A stretch of DNA of 64,000 nt, taken from CAYMOV01 sp964392085 (GTDB lineage: Bacteria; Oederibacteriota; Muellerivitia; Muellerivitales; Muellerivitaceae). The position numbers were made by a program, and so were the translations under genes. Within the stretch, counting starts at the first letter, position 1; every line of letters starts with the position of its first letter. Location of the stretch: assembly GCA_964392085.1 (NCBI GenBank), contig CAYMOV010000001.1, positions 79,768 to 143,767 on the forward strand. The letters are read 5' to 3'. This document shows, one piece after another, positions 17,822-25,974 of this stretch. The notes under the pieces were generated by a model, which saw nothing but the letters and a program-made list of their open reading frames with translations, searched no databases and was not told the origin of the DNA.

Positions 17822-18337
17822 GTGTTGATCGTTGAAATGCGCGCCCTCGAAAAGGGCGATGTCCTGGTCGAAAGATCGGGCCCGCCGGATTCCTTCGGCA
17901 TCGACCACATGCCCTCGGCGGTGACGGGTTCAATGGAACTCCATTGCCAGGTCACCCTGCAGGATGAATACGTCTTGGCCAATGGTTGGGCCAAGGGCAC
18001 CCTGCGGTTGACCTGTGATCGTTGCCTGAAGGATTTCATGAGGGAGTTCCGCACCTGCCTGGAGATCCGGTTCCGCAAGGGCCCGGAACCGGCGGAGGAG
18101 GGACCCGTCGTCGAAACCGACGCCGAGCTGGCCTACTTCGAGGGCGACCAAGTCGACCTCGGGGATGAGATCCGCCAGGTGTTGGAGTTGTCGGTGCCTA
18201 TGCGTTCCCTGTGCCGGGCCGGTTGCAAGGGCCTTTGCGGCGGATGCGGCGTCGACCTGAACTTGGACGTTTGCCGCTGCACCGGCCCCGCGCCTGATCC
18301 GCGGTGGTCGGCCTTGAAGGGTTGGAAGCCAGACTGA
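17822..18337 (+). CDS. yceD: YceD/DUF177 family protein (23S rRNA accumulation)
   Basis: The 171-residue product has the YceD core L-T-C-D-R-C-L-K-D-F near 66 and a C-terminal cysteine cluster C-R-A-G-C-K-G-L-C-G-G-C-G-V-D-L-N near 134-150, as in family members. YceD proteins are encoded just before rpmF in most bacteria and are needed for normal 23S rRNA levels in E. coli. Start is GTG at 17822 after a GGAGG site. It heads the fatty-acid operon under the 17742 promoter. Confidence 0.88.
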   Translation: MLIVEMRALEKGDVLVERSGPPDSFGIDHMPSAVTGSMELHCQVTLQDEYVLANGWAKGTLRLTCDRCLKDFMREFRTCLEIRFRKGPEPAEEGPVVETDAELAYFEGDQVDLGDEIRQVLELSVPMRSLCRAGCKGLCGGCGVDLNLDVCRCTGPAPDPRWSALKGWKPD

Positions 18338-18373
18338 TACGTCCCCGCGGACGCGGGACCGGAGGAAGAAGAA

Positions 18374-18556
18374 ATGCCTAATCCAAAGCGCCGGCACTCG
18401 CGGCAACGCCGCGACAAACGCCGGACCAACTGGAAGCTGAAGACCCGTTCGCTCTCGGTCTGCCCGCAGTGCAAGAGCAAGAAACTGCCCCATCGGGTCT
18501 GCCCGACCTGCGGTTTCTATAAGGGCAAGGAAATCGTCAGCGTGGATGTGGTCTGA
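18374..18556 (+). CDS. rpmF: 50S ribosomal protein L32
   Basis: A 60-residue protein starting M-P-N-P-K-R-R-H-S-R-Q-R-R with two CxxC pairs (CPQC and CPTC), the zinc-binding L32 form. A GGAGGAAG site lies upstream of the ATG. The yceD-rpmF-plsX order is a classical conserved one. Confidence 0.95.
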   Translation: MPNPKRRHSRQRRDKRRTNWKLKTRSLSVCPQCKSKKLPHRVCPTCGFYKGKEIVSVDVV

Positions 18557-18576
18557 CCGGTCCACGGTCAACCCCG

Positions 18577-19656
18577 ATGCGCATCGCCCTTGACGCCATG
18601 GGTGGCGACCACGCCCCGCGAGAAACCGTCCAAGGTGCCGCGGCCGCCGTTCGCGATCCCGAGCTTTTGGCCCTCGCGGGTGGACCTTTCGAGGTCCTCC
18701 TGGTGGGTCGGCGGGAAGTTATTGAACGGGAGCTCGACGGCATCGAGGGCGTCCTCCGGGACCGTCTGCCCATCATCGACGCCCGCGAGACCGTGGGCAT
18801 GGATGAGCACCCCGTCCAGGCCTGTAAGCAGAAAAAAGACTCCTCCATCGTCCGTTGCCATGACCTGATCAAGCGCGGGGAAGCCGACGCCACGGCCTCC
18901 GCGGGCAATTCGGGAGCCACCATGGCCGCCGCACTCCTCACCTGCGGCCGCATCAAGGGAGTCTCCCGCCCCGCCATCGTCACGATGGTCCCCAGCCTCC
19001 AGGGCGTGGCCGTCCTCGTGGACGCCGGCGCCAACGTGGACTGCCGGGGCAAGCACCTCCTCCAATTCGCCCTCATGGGCGAGGCCTTCGCCCGGACGGC
19101 CCTCGGCTTCAAGAAACCCCGGGTCGGCCTCCTCTCCATCGGCGAGGAGGAAACCAAGGGCAATGAGCTGGTCTTCGAGACCCAATCCCTCCTCCGGGCG
19201 GTCCCCTTCAACTACATCGGCAACGTCGAGGGGCGGGACGTGGTGAACGGCAACTGCGACGTCATCGTTTGCGACGGCTTCACCGGCAACATCACCTTGA
19301 AGGCCATCGAGGGCGTGGGGGAACTGGTCCTCACCCAATTGAAGAAGGAAATGCGCTCCAACCTCTTCACCCTGCTGGGGGGTCTCCTGGCGGCGCCCGC
19401 TTTCCGGCGGTTCAAGAAGATGGTGGACTACAAGGAATACGGCGGCGCGCCGCTCCTGGGGATCGACGGGATCAGCCTGATCTCCCACGGGAAATCGAAC
19501 GCCTACGCCATGAAGAACGCCGTCCGCGCGGCGATGCGTTGCGTCCAGTACGGGTTGGATGGGGCGGTCCGGGAGGCCATCGAGAAGCACGGCCAGGTCA
19601 AGGACCCCAAGCCCGAGGGAAGTGGCCCCGAAGGGGCCGGGGAGAGCAAGCCGTGA
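18577..19656 (+). CDS. plsX: Phosphate acyltransferase PlsX
   Basis: PlsX turns acyl-ACP into acyl-phosphate for phospholipid synthesis. The 359-residue product begins M-R-I-A-L-D-A-M-G-G-D-H-A-P, has S-A-G-N-S-G-A-T-M-A-A, L-S-I-G-E-E-x-x-K-G, C-D-G-F-T-G-N and the Y-G-G-A-P-L-L-G segment. A polar proline- and glycine-rich tail of about 20 residues extends past the family core. The stop overlaps fabH (GTGA). Confidence 0.95.
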   Translation: MRIALDAMGGDHAPRETVQGAAAAVRDPELLALAGGPFEVLLVGRREVIERELDGIEGVLRDRLPIIDARETVGMDEHPVQACKQKKDSSIVRCHDLIKRGEADATASAGNSGATMAAALLTCGRIKGVSRPAIVTMVPSLQGVAVLVDAGANVDCRGKHLLQFALMGEAFARTALGFKKPRVGLLSIGEEETKGNELVFETQSLLRAVPFNYIGNVEGRDVVNGNCDVIVCDGFTGNITLKAIEGVGELVLTQLKKEMRSNLFTLLGGLLAAPAFRRFKKMVDYKEYGGAPLLGIDGISLISHGKSNAYAMKNAVRAAMRCVQYGLDGAVREAIEKHGQVKDPKPEGSGPEGAGESKP

Positions 19657-20645
19657 GCAAGACCGTGACCGCCGGTATCCTGGGAACCGGGTCCTACCTT
19701 CCCGAACGCGTCCTCACCAACGCCGACCTCGAGAAGATGGTCGACACCAGCGACGAGTGGATCATCACCCGCACCGGGATCAAGTCCCGGCACATCGCCG
19801 CCGAGGGGCAGACCACCTCGGACATGGCCGTGGAAGCGGGGCGGCGCGCCCTCAAGTCCGCGGGACTGACCGTGGCCGACCTTGACCTCATCCTGGTCAC
19901 CACCATCACCCCCGATATGCCGACCCCCTCGACCGCCTGTTTCGTCCAAAGCAAGCTGGGGGCCCCCCAGGCGGCCGCCATGGACCTTTCGGCGGCCTGT
20001 TCGGGTTTCGTGTACGGCATCACCACGGCCAAGGCCTTCATTGAGAGCGGCATCTACAAGCATGTGCTGGTCTGCGGCGCCGAGAAACTTTCGGCCTTCA
20101 CCGACTGGAAGGACCGCGCCACCTGCGTCCTGTTCGGGGACGGGGCCGGCGCCGTGGTCCTGGGGCCCTCGAAGGAGGGCCGCGGGGAAGTCCTCTCGAC
20201 CTACCTCTGGGCCAACGGAAACGACGCCGAACTCCTGAAGATCCCCGGGGGCGGCTCCCGTTGCCCCGTCAGCCCGGCCTCGATCGAGGCCGGACAGCAT
20301 TACCTCAAGATGGCCGGCAAGGAAGTTTTCAAGATCGCGGTCAAGGTCATGGGGGACGCCGTGGCGGAGGCCCTGAAGGGCGCCGGGTTGACCCTGGCGG
20401 ACGTGTCCCTCCTCCTGCCGCACCAGGCCAACCTCCGCATCGTACAGGCCGTGGGGGACCGGTTGGGACTGCCGCCCGAGAAGGTCTTCGTCAACCTCGA
20501 CAAGGTCGGCAACACCTCGGCCGCCTCGATCGCCATCGGGTTGGATGAGGTCCACGCCGCGGGCCGCCTGAAGAAGGGCGATATCGTGGTCCTGGTGGCT
20601 TTCGGGGCCGGTTTGACGCTGGCGTCGGCGGTGATCCGATGGTAA
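19653..20645 (+). CDS. fabH: 3-oxoacyl-ACP synthase III
   Basis: FabH starts fatty-acid synthesis by condensing acetyl-CoA with malonyl-ACP. The 330-residue protein has the catalytic triad C116 (D-L-S-A-A-C-S-G-F), H257 (L-P-H-Q-A-N) and N287 (V-G-N-T-S-A-A-S), and the N-terminal G-T-G-S-Y-L-P. The GTG at 19653 overlaps the plsX stop; the frame is open upstream to 19269 but that part is plsX in another frame. Confidence 0.96.
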   Translation: MSKTVTAGILGTGSYLPERVLTNADLEKMVDTSDEWIITRTGIKSRHIAAEGQTTSDMAVEAGRRALKSAGLTVADLDLILVTTITPDMPTPSTACFVQSKLGAPQAAAMDLSAACSGFVYGITTAKAFIESGIYKHVLVCGAEKLSAFTDWKDRATCVLFGDGAGAVVLGPSKEGRGEVLSTYLWANGNDAELLKIPGGGSRCPVSPASIEAGQHYLKMAGKEVFKIAVKVMGDAVAEALKGAGLTLADVSLLLPHQANLRIVQAVGDRLGLPPEKVFVNLDKVGNTSAASIAIGLDEVHAAGRLKKGDIVVLVAFGAGLTLASAVIRW

Positions 20646-20651
20646 CGCAAG

Positions 20652-20685
20652 GCAGCCGATAGCCGCTGGCCGTTAGCCGTTGGCC
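20652..20685. repeat. Short dispersed repeat of GCCGnTrGCC words
   Basis: A stretch of GCCGATAGCC, GCCGCTGGCC, GCCGTTAGCC and GCCGTTGGCC words in the fabH-fabD gap, very like 9336-9367 after purH. It interrupts an otherwise tightly packed operon. Confidence 0.7.
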
Positions 20686-20740
20686 AAAATCCAAACTGAA
20701 AACCGTTCATCCACAATAGCCTCAGAAGGATTGAATTACG

Positions 20741-21658
20741 ATGCGAGCGTTCGTTTTCCCGGGACAAGGTTCCCAAGCCGTCGGGATGGGGAAGGACCTT
20801 TGCGCGAACCATCCGGAAGCCGCGGAGGTGTTCCAAAAGGCCGACCAGGCCCTGGGCTTCGCCTTGTCCAAACTTTGCTTTGAGGGCCCCGAGGAGGAAT
20901 TAAAGCTCACCTCCAACACCCAACCGGCGCTCCTCACGACCTCGATGGCCGCCTTGGCCGTCCTGGATAAACGCGGCGCGGCCTACGGGGCCGTGGCCGG
21001 CCACAGTTTGGGCGCCTACAGCGCCTTGGCGGCCGCCGGAGTCCTCACCCTCGAGGACGCGGTGCGGTTGGTGCGGCGTCGCGGCCAGTTGATGGAAGAA
21101 GCGGGGAACGGCAAAGGCACGATGGGGGTGATCCTCCAGTTGGAGGATGCCCTGGTCCTCCAGGCCTGCCAGGAAGCCTCCACGGTCGGCGTGGTGGAAC
21201 CCGCCAACGTCAACTGCCCGGGCCAGATCGTGATTTCCGGCGAGAAGGCCGCCGTGGCCAAGGCCCTGGAACTGGCCAAGGCCAAGGGCGCCAAGCGCGC
21301 CATGGAACTGCCGGTCTCAGGCCCCTTCCACAGTTCCCTCATGAAGCCGGCCGCCGACGCCTTCCGTTCCGAGCTCCAGAAGACACCCTTCGCCGATCCC
21401 CAAGTGACGTACTATTCCGACCTCGATGGGGCGGTCCTGAAGGACCCGGACGCGATCCGGGAAAGCCTGGTCCGCCAGTTGACCTCCCCGGTCCAATGGA
21501 CCACCGTGATCCGGAAAATGGCCGGGGATGGGATCGGGGTATTCGTGGAGGTCGGCAGCGGTAAGGTGCTGTCGGGCCTCATCAAGAAAATCGCCGAGTC
21601 AGCCGTCGTCCTGAACGTGGGGGACGCCGCGACCGCGGCGGCGTTGCCGACGGAATAA
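20741..21658 (+). CDS. fabD: Malonyl-CoA:ACP transacylase
   Basis: FabD moves malonyl from CoA to ACP. The 305-residue product has F-P-G-Q-G-S-Q near the start, the nucleophile S89 in G-H-S-L-G-A-Y, the R-G motif in V-R-R-R-G-Q-L-M and the catalytic histidine region G-P-F-H-S-S-L-M. The ATG follows an AGAAGG site. Confidence 0.95.
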   Translation: MRAFVFPGQGSQAVGMGKDLCANHPEAAEVFQKADQALGFALSKLCFEGPEEELKLTSNTQPALLTTSMAALAVLDKRGAAYGAVAGHSLGAYSALAAAGVLTLEDAVRLVRRRGQLMEEAGNGKGTMGVILQLEDALVLQACQEASTVGVVEPANVNCPGQIVISGEKAAVAKALELAKAKGAKRAMELPVSGPFHSSLMKPAADAFRSELQKTPFADPQVTYYSDLDGAVLKDPDAIRESLVRQLTSPVQWTTVIRKMAGDGIGVFVEVGSGKVLSGLIKKIAESAVVLNVGDAATAAALPTE

Positions 21659-21728
21659 ACCAGCCCCCCAGCCCGCGAAAGCCCGGAGGGAACCCGGGAT
21701 GCGGGAGGGGCGTTCGAAGGGGATTAAC

Positions 21729-22469
21729 ATGCGATTCAAGGACCAAGTCGCGGTGGTGACCGGCGGTAGCCGGGGCATCGGGAAGGCGATCTGCCTGGCC
21801 TTGGCCGGGGAAGGCGCCTCCGTGGCTTTTTGCGGCACCAACGAGGCCGCCCTGAGGCAGACCGCCGGGGAAATCGAGCGGAAGGGCGGGAAGGCCCTCG
21901 CGGTGACCGCCGACGTGTCCAAAGCCGAGGACGTCCAAAGGCTCTGCGACGAGACCCTGAAGGCCTTCGGCAAGGTGGATGTCCTGGTCAACAACTCCGG
22001 GATCACCCGGGACGGACTTTTGATCCGCATGTCGGAGAAGGATTGGGATGACGTCCTGAACGTGAACCTCAAGGGCACCTTTTTGGCCACCAAGGCCTTC
22101 ACGAAGCCCATGATGAAGGCCCGGAAAGGGCGCATCGTCAACATCACCTCGATCATCGGGGTGCGCGGCAACGCGGGACAGGCCAACTACGCCGCCAGCA
22201 AGGCCGGCATCATCGGTTTGACCAAGTCCACGGCCCGGGAACTGGCCAGCCGCAACATCACCTGCAACGCGGTGGCGCCGGGCTTCATCCAGACCGACAT
22301 GACGAAGGACCTGAACGAGGCCACCCGGGAGGCGCTTTTAAGGGAGATTCCCTTGGGTTTCCTGGGGGAATCGGAGGATATCGCCAAAGCCGTGCTGTTC
22401 CTGGCCTCGGAGGACGCCCGTTACATCACGGGCCAAACCCTGTTGGTCGACGGGGGCATGGTGATTTGA
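21729..22469 (+). CDS. fabG: 3-oxoacyl-ACP reductase
   Basis: FabG reduces beta-ketoacyl-ACP with NADPH. The 246-residue short-chain dehydrogenase has T-G-G-S-R-G-I-G (cofactor loop), N-N-S-G-I-T-R-D, the catalytic Y-A-A-S-K and S in I-T-S-I-I-G, and ends G-Q-T-L-L-V-D-G-G-M. I take the ATG at 21729, preceded by AAGGGG; an in-frame ATG at 21699 would add ten residues that do not belong to the family. Confidence 0.95.
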   Translation: MRFKDQVAVVTGGSRGIGKAICLALAGEGASVAFCGTNEAALRQTAGEIERKGGKALAVTADVSKAEDVQRLCDETLKAFGKVDVLVNNSGITRDGLLIRMSEKDWDDVLNVNLKGTFLATKAFTKPMMKARKGRIVNITSIIGVRGNAGQANYAASKAGIIGLTKSTARELASRNITCNAVAPGFIQTDMTKDLNEATREALLREIPLGFLGESEDIAKAVLFLASEDARYITGQTLLVDGGMVI

Positions 22470-22646
22470 CGCGGGGCCGCCCGGGTCGGTTGGGACGACA
22501 GACGGGACGGCAAATGCCGCCGGTCCCGCCCAAAAAGGCTTAAATTCGCGCTGGGAACCCTTGGGACAAGCACGAAAACGGTTGATTAAAGGACCGCCGT
22601 CCGGTAAACATTTGGGCGGCTCTTGCCAATCCTTAGGAGGATCTAC

Positions 22647-22883
22647 ATGGCCATCGAAGACAAGGTCAAGGAAATCATCATCGACCAGTTGGGCGTTGAG
22701 CCCGATCAGGTCAAGCCCGAAGCCGCCTTCATCGACGATCTGGGCGCCGATTCGCTGGACACGGTGGAACTCGTGATGGCGCTCGAGGAAGAGTTCGACA
22801 TGGAGATCCCGGACGAGGACGCCGAGAAGATCCGGTCCGTCGGGGACGCCATCAACTACATCAAGTCCAAGTCGGCCGAGTGA
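22647..22883 (+). CDS. acpP: Acyl carrier protein
   Basis: A 78-residue acidic protein with the phosphopantetheine site S36 in G-A-D-S-L-D-T-V-E-L. A strong AGGAGG site ends six bases before the ATG, as expected for a highly translated gene. It lies after a 177-base gap from fabG and directly before fabF; the gap has a loose GGGACGGC/GCCGGTCCC hairpin near 22503-22528. Confidence 0.97.
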   Translation: MAIEDKVKEIIIDQLGVEPDQVKPEAAFIDDLGADSLDTVELVMALEEEFDMEIPDEDAEKIRSVGDAINYIKSKSAE

Positions 22884-22908
22884 TTTCCAGGAATTCCGGG
22901 AGGCCAGC

Positions 22909-24153
22909 GTGAAGCGGCGCGTCGTCGTCACCGGGATGGGGGCCGTGACTCCTTGCGGCAACAATCCCGAGGACTTTTTCCGAAACATCTGCGACGGGGT
23001 GAGCGGCATCGCGCCGGTCACGCGTTTCGATATTTCCCGGATTTCCAGCAAGATCGGCGGTGAGGTCAAGAATTTCGACCCCACGTCCTTCGGCATCGAG
23101 AAGAAGGACACCAAGCGGATGGACCTTTTCGTCCAGTTCGCGGTGGCGGCCTCCATCCAGGCCTGGGCCAACGCCAAGTTGGATATCGAGAAGGAGGATG
23201 CCACCCGCGTGGGTGTCATCCTCGGCTCGGGCATCGGCGGCCTACCGGTGCTGATGGAACAGGCGACCCGGCTGTTGGAGAAAGGGCCGGACCGCGTCAG
23301 CCCATTCCTCATCCCCATGATGATCATCAACATGGCTTCGGGGATGACGGCCATCTACCTCAAGGCCAAGGGACCCAACGTGGCGACGGTTTCCGCCTGC
23401 GCTTCCGGGGCCCACGCCATCGGCGAGGCCATGCGCTGGATCCAGCACGGCGAGTGCGATGTGGTGGTGGCCGGCGGCACGGAAGCCTGCATCACCGAGT
23501 TGGGCTACGCGGGTTTCTGCAACATGCAGGCCCTCTGCATGGATTTCAACGACCGTCCCACCGAGGCCTCCCGGCCCTTCGACAAGGAACGGGCCGGTTT
23601 CGTGATGGGCGAGGGCGCCGGGGTCGTGATCTTGGAGTCCCTGGAACACGCCCAGGCCCGGGGCGCGAAGATCCTGGCCGAGGCCAAGGGTTACGGCATG
23701 ACGGCCGACGCCTACCACATGACGACCCCCGCCGAGGGCGGGGAGGGCGCGGCCCGGTCCATGACCCTGGCCCTGAAGGACGCGGGGCTGGCCCCGGCGG
23801 ACATCCAATACATCAACGCCCACGGCACCTCGACGCCCTACAACGACAAGTTCGAGACCCAAGCCATCAAGACGGTATTCGGCGCAGCGACGAAGACGCC
23901 CGTCTCCAGCACCAAGTCCACCACGGGCCATTTGCTGGGCGCCGCGGGCGGCATTGAGTTCGTGGCCTGCGTGATGGCGATCCGTGACGGCGTCCTCCCG
24001 CCCACGATCAACCTGAAGACCCCCGATCCGGACTGTGACTTGGACTATGTCCCCAACGTCAAGCGCGCCGCCCAGGTGGAGGCCTGTCTTTCCAATTCGC
24101 TCGGGTTCGGCGGGCATAATGTCAGCCTCGTGGTCCGGAAATTTGTTCCGTAA
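22909..24153 (+). CDS. fabF: 3-oxoacyl-ACP synthase II
   Basis: FabF elongates acyl-ACP with malonyl-ACP. The 414-residue product starts at GTG with V-V-V-T-G-M-G-A-V-T-P and has catalytic C164 (V-S-A-C-A-S-G), H305 (N-A-H-G-T-S-T) and H341 (S-T-T-G-H-L-L-G-A-A-G). It ends in the typical N-S-L-G-F-G-G-H-N. Its end overlaps the probable rnc start. Confidence 0.96.
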   Translation: MKRRVVVTGMGAVTPCGNNPEDFFRNICDGVSGIAPVTRFDISRISSKIGGEVKNFDPTSFGIEKKDTKRMDLFVQFAVAASIQAWANAKLDIEKEDATRVGVILGSGIGGLPVLMEQATRLLEKGPDRVSPFLIPMMIINMASGMTAIYLKAKGPNVATVSACASGAHAIGEAMRWIQHGECDVVVAGGTEACITELGYAGFCNMQALCMDFNDRPTEASRPFDKERAGFVMGEGAGVVILESLEHAQARGAKILAEAKGYGMTADAYHMTTPAEGGEGAARSMTLALKDAGLAPADIQYINAHGTSTPYNDKFETQAIKTVFGAATKTPVSSTKSTTGHLLGAAGGIEFVACVMAIRDGVLPPTINLKTPDPDCDLDYVPNVKRAAQVEACLSNSLGFGGHNVSLVVRKFVP

Positions 24154-24922
24154 AAAGACGGCCCCCGACGTACCCGCCCCCGACAAGGAGCGGATGCGCG
24201 AGTTGAAGGCCTTCTGCAAGGCCCTCTCCATCCCTTTGGCCGACGGCCGCTCCCTCGACGAGGCCCTCACCCATAAGTCCTTCGCCCATGAGCGTATGGG
24301 CACGACGGTCCTCCCCCATAACGAAAAACTTGAGTTCCTCGGCGATTCGGTCCTGGGGATCGTGGTGTGCGATTACCTTTACGCGCACTTTCCGGGAGTC
24401 GATGAGGGGGGGCTCTCCAAGATCAAGAGTGTGGTGGTCAGCGCCACCTCCCTCTCGGAAAAGGCCCAGCGGATCGGCTTAGGCGCCTCCCTCCGGTTGG
24501 GCAAGGGCGAGGCGAAGTCCGGGGGGCGGGAACGCCCCGCGCTCCTGGCCGACGCCTTGGAGGCCGTCATCGGCGCGGTGTACCTCAACGGCGGGCTCCC
24601 CTCGGCCCGTTCCTTCGTCCTTTCCCTGCTGGAGGAGGACCTGGTGGGCGCCAAGGACGGCAAACTGGCCCGTGACTACAAGACGCTCCTTCAGGAATAT
24701 TTCCAACGGGTCGAGAAAAAGGCCCCCCATTACCTGGTCCTCCGCGAGTGGGGCCCTGACCATAACCGCACCTTCGAGGTGGAATGCCAGTTGGGGGGCC
24801 GGCTCCTTTCCAAGGGGACGGGGAAGAGTAAAAAGGAAGCTGAACAAGCGGCGGCCCAACGGACGGCCATGGACTTGAAGCTGTTGCCGGAACCCGGGTT
24901 GAAGCCGACCGAGGGGAACTGA
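24119..24922 (+). CDS. rnc: Ribonuclease III
   Basis: RNase III cuts double-stranded RNA in rRNA and mRNA processing. The catalytic signature H-N-E-K-L-E-F-L-G-D-S-V-L-G and the second acidic site L-L-A-D-A-L-E-A-V-I-G-A-V-Y are present, followed by a dsRNA-binding domain (D-Y-K-T-L-L-Q-E-Y-F-Q to S-K-K-E-A-E-Q-A-A-A). Three starts are possible: ATG 24119, TTG 24143, and ATG 24194 with an AAGGAG that is only three bases away. The 24119 start overlaps fabF by 35 bases; 24194 would avoid overlap and still keep both domains. Confidence 0.93.
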   Translation: MSASWSGNLFRKKTAPDVPAPDKERMRELKAFCKALSIPLADGRSLDEALTHKSFAHERMGTTVLPHNEKLEFLGDSVLGIVVCDYLYAHFPGVDEGGLSKIKSVVVSATSLSEKAQRIGLGASLRLGKGEAKSGGRERPALLADALEAVIGAVYLNGGLPSARSFVLSLLEEDLVGAKDGKLARDYKTLLQEYFQRVEKKAPHYLVLREWGPDHNRTFEVECQLGGRLLSKGTGKSKKEAEQAAAQRTAMDLKLLPEPGLKPTEGN

Positions 24923-24941
24923 AACCCACCTGGAGGAACGT

Positions 24942-25205
24942 ATGGCGGCTAAAAGCGCGGGAAGCTTGATCCTTTACGTCATTTTGGGCGGGCTTTGCGG
25001 GGCCCTGCTCAGCCAATTGGTGGGCGGGATGGTGGGCTCGGACGGGTTCATCCACGAGATGCTGGTCCGGGGCTTCCAGGTCGGGCTCACCAACCCCCTG
25101 GTGGTCGATCTTCGGATTGTCGTGGTGACCTTCGGCCTCCATTTCGACCTGACCGTCCCCAGTTTGGCCGGAATGATCGGCGGCCTTTATTTGGCCATGA
25201 AGTAA
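24942..25205 (+). CDS. DUF4321-like small membrane protein
   Basis: An 87-residue protein with two hydrophobic segments, about residues 8-30 and 55-83, separated by a short loop. The pattern G-G-L-C-G-A-L-L-S near the start and L-V-V-D-L-R-I-V-V-V-T-F-G-L-H-F-D-L before the last helix resembles DUF4321, which is often next to maf, as here. A GGAGG site precedes the ATG. Function is unknown. Confidence 0.7.
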   Translation: MAAKSAGSLILYVILGGLCGALLSQLVGGMVGSDGFIHEMLVRGFQVGLTNPLVVDLRIVVVTFGLHFDLTVPSLAGMIGGLYLAMK

Positions 25206-25214
25206 GGGGCTTCC

Positions 25215-25787
25215 TTGTCCCTCATCCTCGCCTCCCGTTCGCCCCGTCGCCGGTCGCTCCTCCGGGCCGCGGGGGTGGCTTTCCGCGCGGTGGCCCCACT
25301 CGGTGTCCCTGAGACACCCCGACCGCGGGAGTCACCCAGGTCCCTCGTGAAGCGGTTGGCCCTCTCCAAGGCCATGGCCGTAGCGGCCCTCCATCCGGGC
25401 CAGTGGGTCCTGGGTTGCGACACTGAAGTGGTCCTGCGTCGCCGGGTCCTCGGCAAACCCTCGGGGCCCCGAACGGGACTCCGGATGCTCCGGTCCCTCT
25501 CGGACCGGACCCATCAGGTCATGACGGGCTTGGCCCTGGTGGGCCCCGGGGGCCGAGTCCTCGACCGCGATTGCGTCACCAGCCGCGTCACTTTCGGGCC
25601 CATCCCTCCCCTCGAGCTCCAGGCTTACCTCCGGACCCGTGAACCCTATGACAAAGCGGGGGGGTACGGCATCCAAGGGACCGCGCGGAGGTGGATGACC
25701 GCTGTGGAGGGGGACTATTTCAACGTGATGGGACTCCCGGTCTCCCGGGTGCTCGAGGCCCTCATCCGCCACGGCCTTTGGCAATAG
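25215..25787 (+). CDS. maf: Maf family nucleoside triphosphate pyrophosphatase
   Basis: Maf proteins hydrolyse non-canonical or modified NTPs. The 190-residue product has the N-terminal I-L-A-S-R-S-P-R-R loop, the central D-T-E-V-V-L, K-P-S-G-P, and E-P-Y-D-K-A-G-G-Y-G-I-Q-G. It starts at a TTG nine bases after the DUF4321-like gene. The D-T-V-V core here reads C-D-T-E-V-V, one residue longer than usual. The protein is unusually rich in arginine and proline. Confidence 0.88.
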   Translation: MSLILASRSPRRRSLLRAAGVAFRAVAPLGVPETPRPRESPRSLVKRLALSKAMAVAALHPGQWVLGCDTEVVLRRRVLGKPSGPRTGLRMLRSLSDRTHQVMTGLALVGPGGRVLDRDCVTSRVTFGPIPPLELQAYLRTREPYDKAGGYGIQGTARRWMTAVEGDYFNVMGLPVSRVLEALIRHGLWQ

Positions 25788-25806
25788 CGGCATAAACTTT
25801 AGACCT

Positions 25807-25901
25807 ACGACTGTTTCACCACCAAGTTCACAAAGCAGGATTATCGAACAGTCGAATAAAAATAAAGCAAGACGAAAGCTTTAACCACCAAGTTCACTAA
25901 G
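25807..25901. repeat. Intergenic CCACCAAGTTCAC repeats and a CGACTGTT/AACAGTCG inverted pair
   Basis: CACCACCAAGTTCACAAAG (25817-25835) and AACCACCAAGTTCACTAAG (25883-25901) are near-identical direct copies. The first is inside an inverted pair CGACTGTT (25807-25814) and AACAGTCG (25848-25855). Related words occur at 43043-43073 and near 48750. The convergent maf and ppiD-like genes end on either side. Confidence 0.75.
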
Positions 25902-25926
25902 CCGTCAAGCCTTTTGCCGTGGACGT

Positions 25927-25960
25927 AAAAAAAAGGCCCGGCGCCAAAAGGCGCCGGGCC
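25927..25960 (-). terminator. Intrinsic terminator of the ppiD-like gene
   Basis: GGCCCGGCGCC (25935-25945) and GGCGCCGGGCC (25950-25960) pair perfectly around AAAA. On the reverse strand the stem is followed by eight T residues. It lies 14 bases beyond the stop of the reverse-strand gene. Confidence 0.93.
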
Positions 25961-25974
25961 GGTAGACGCTCGGA

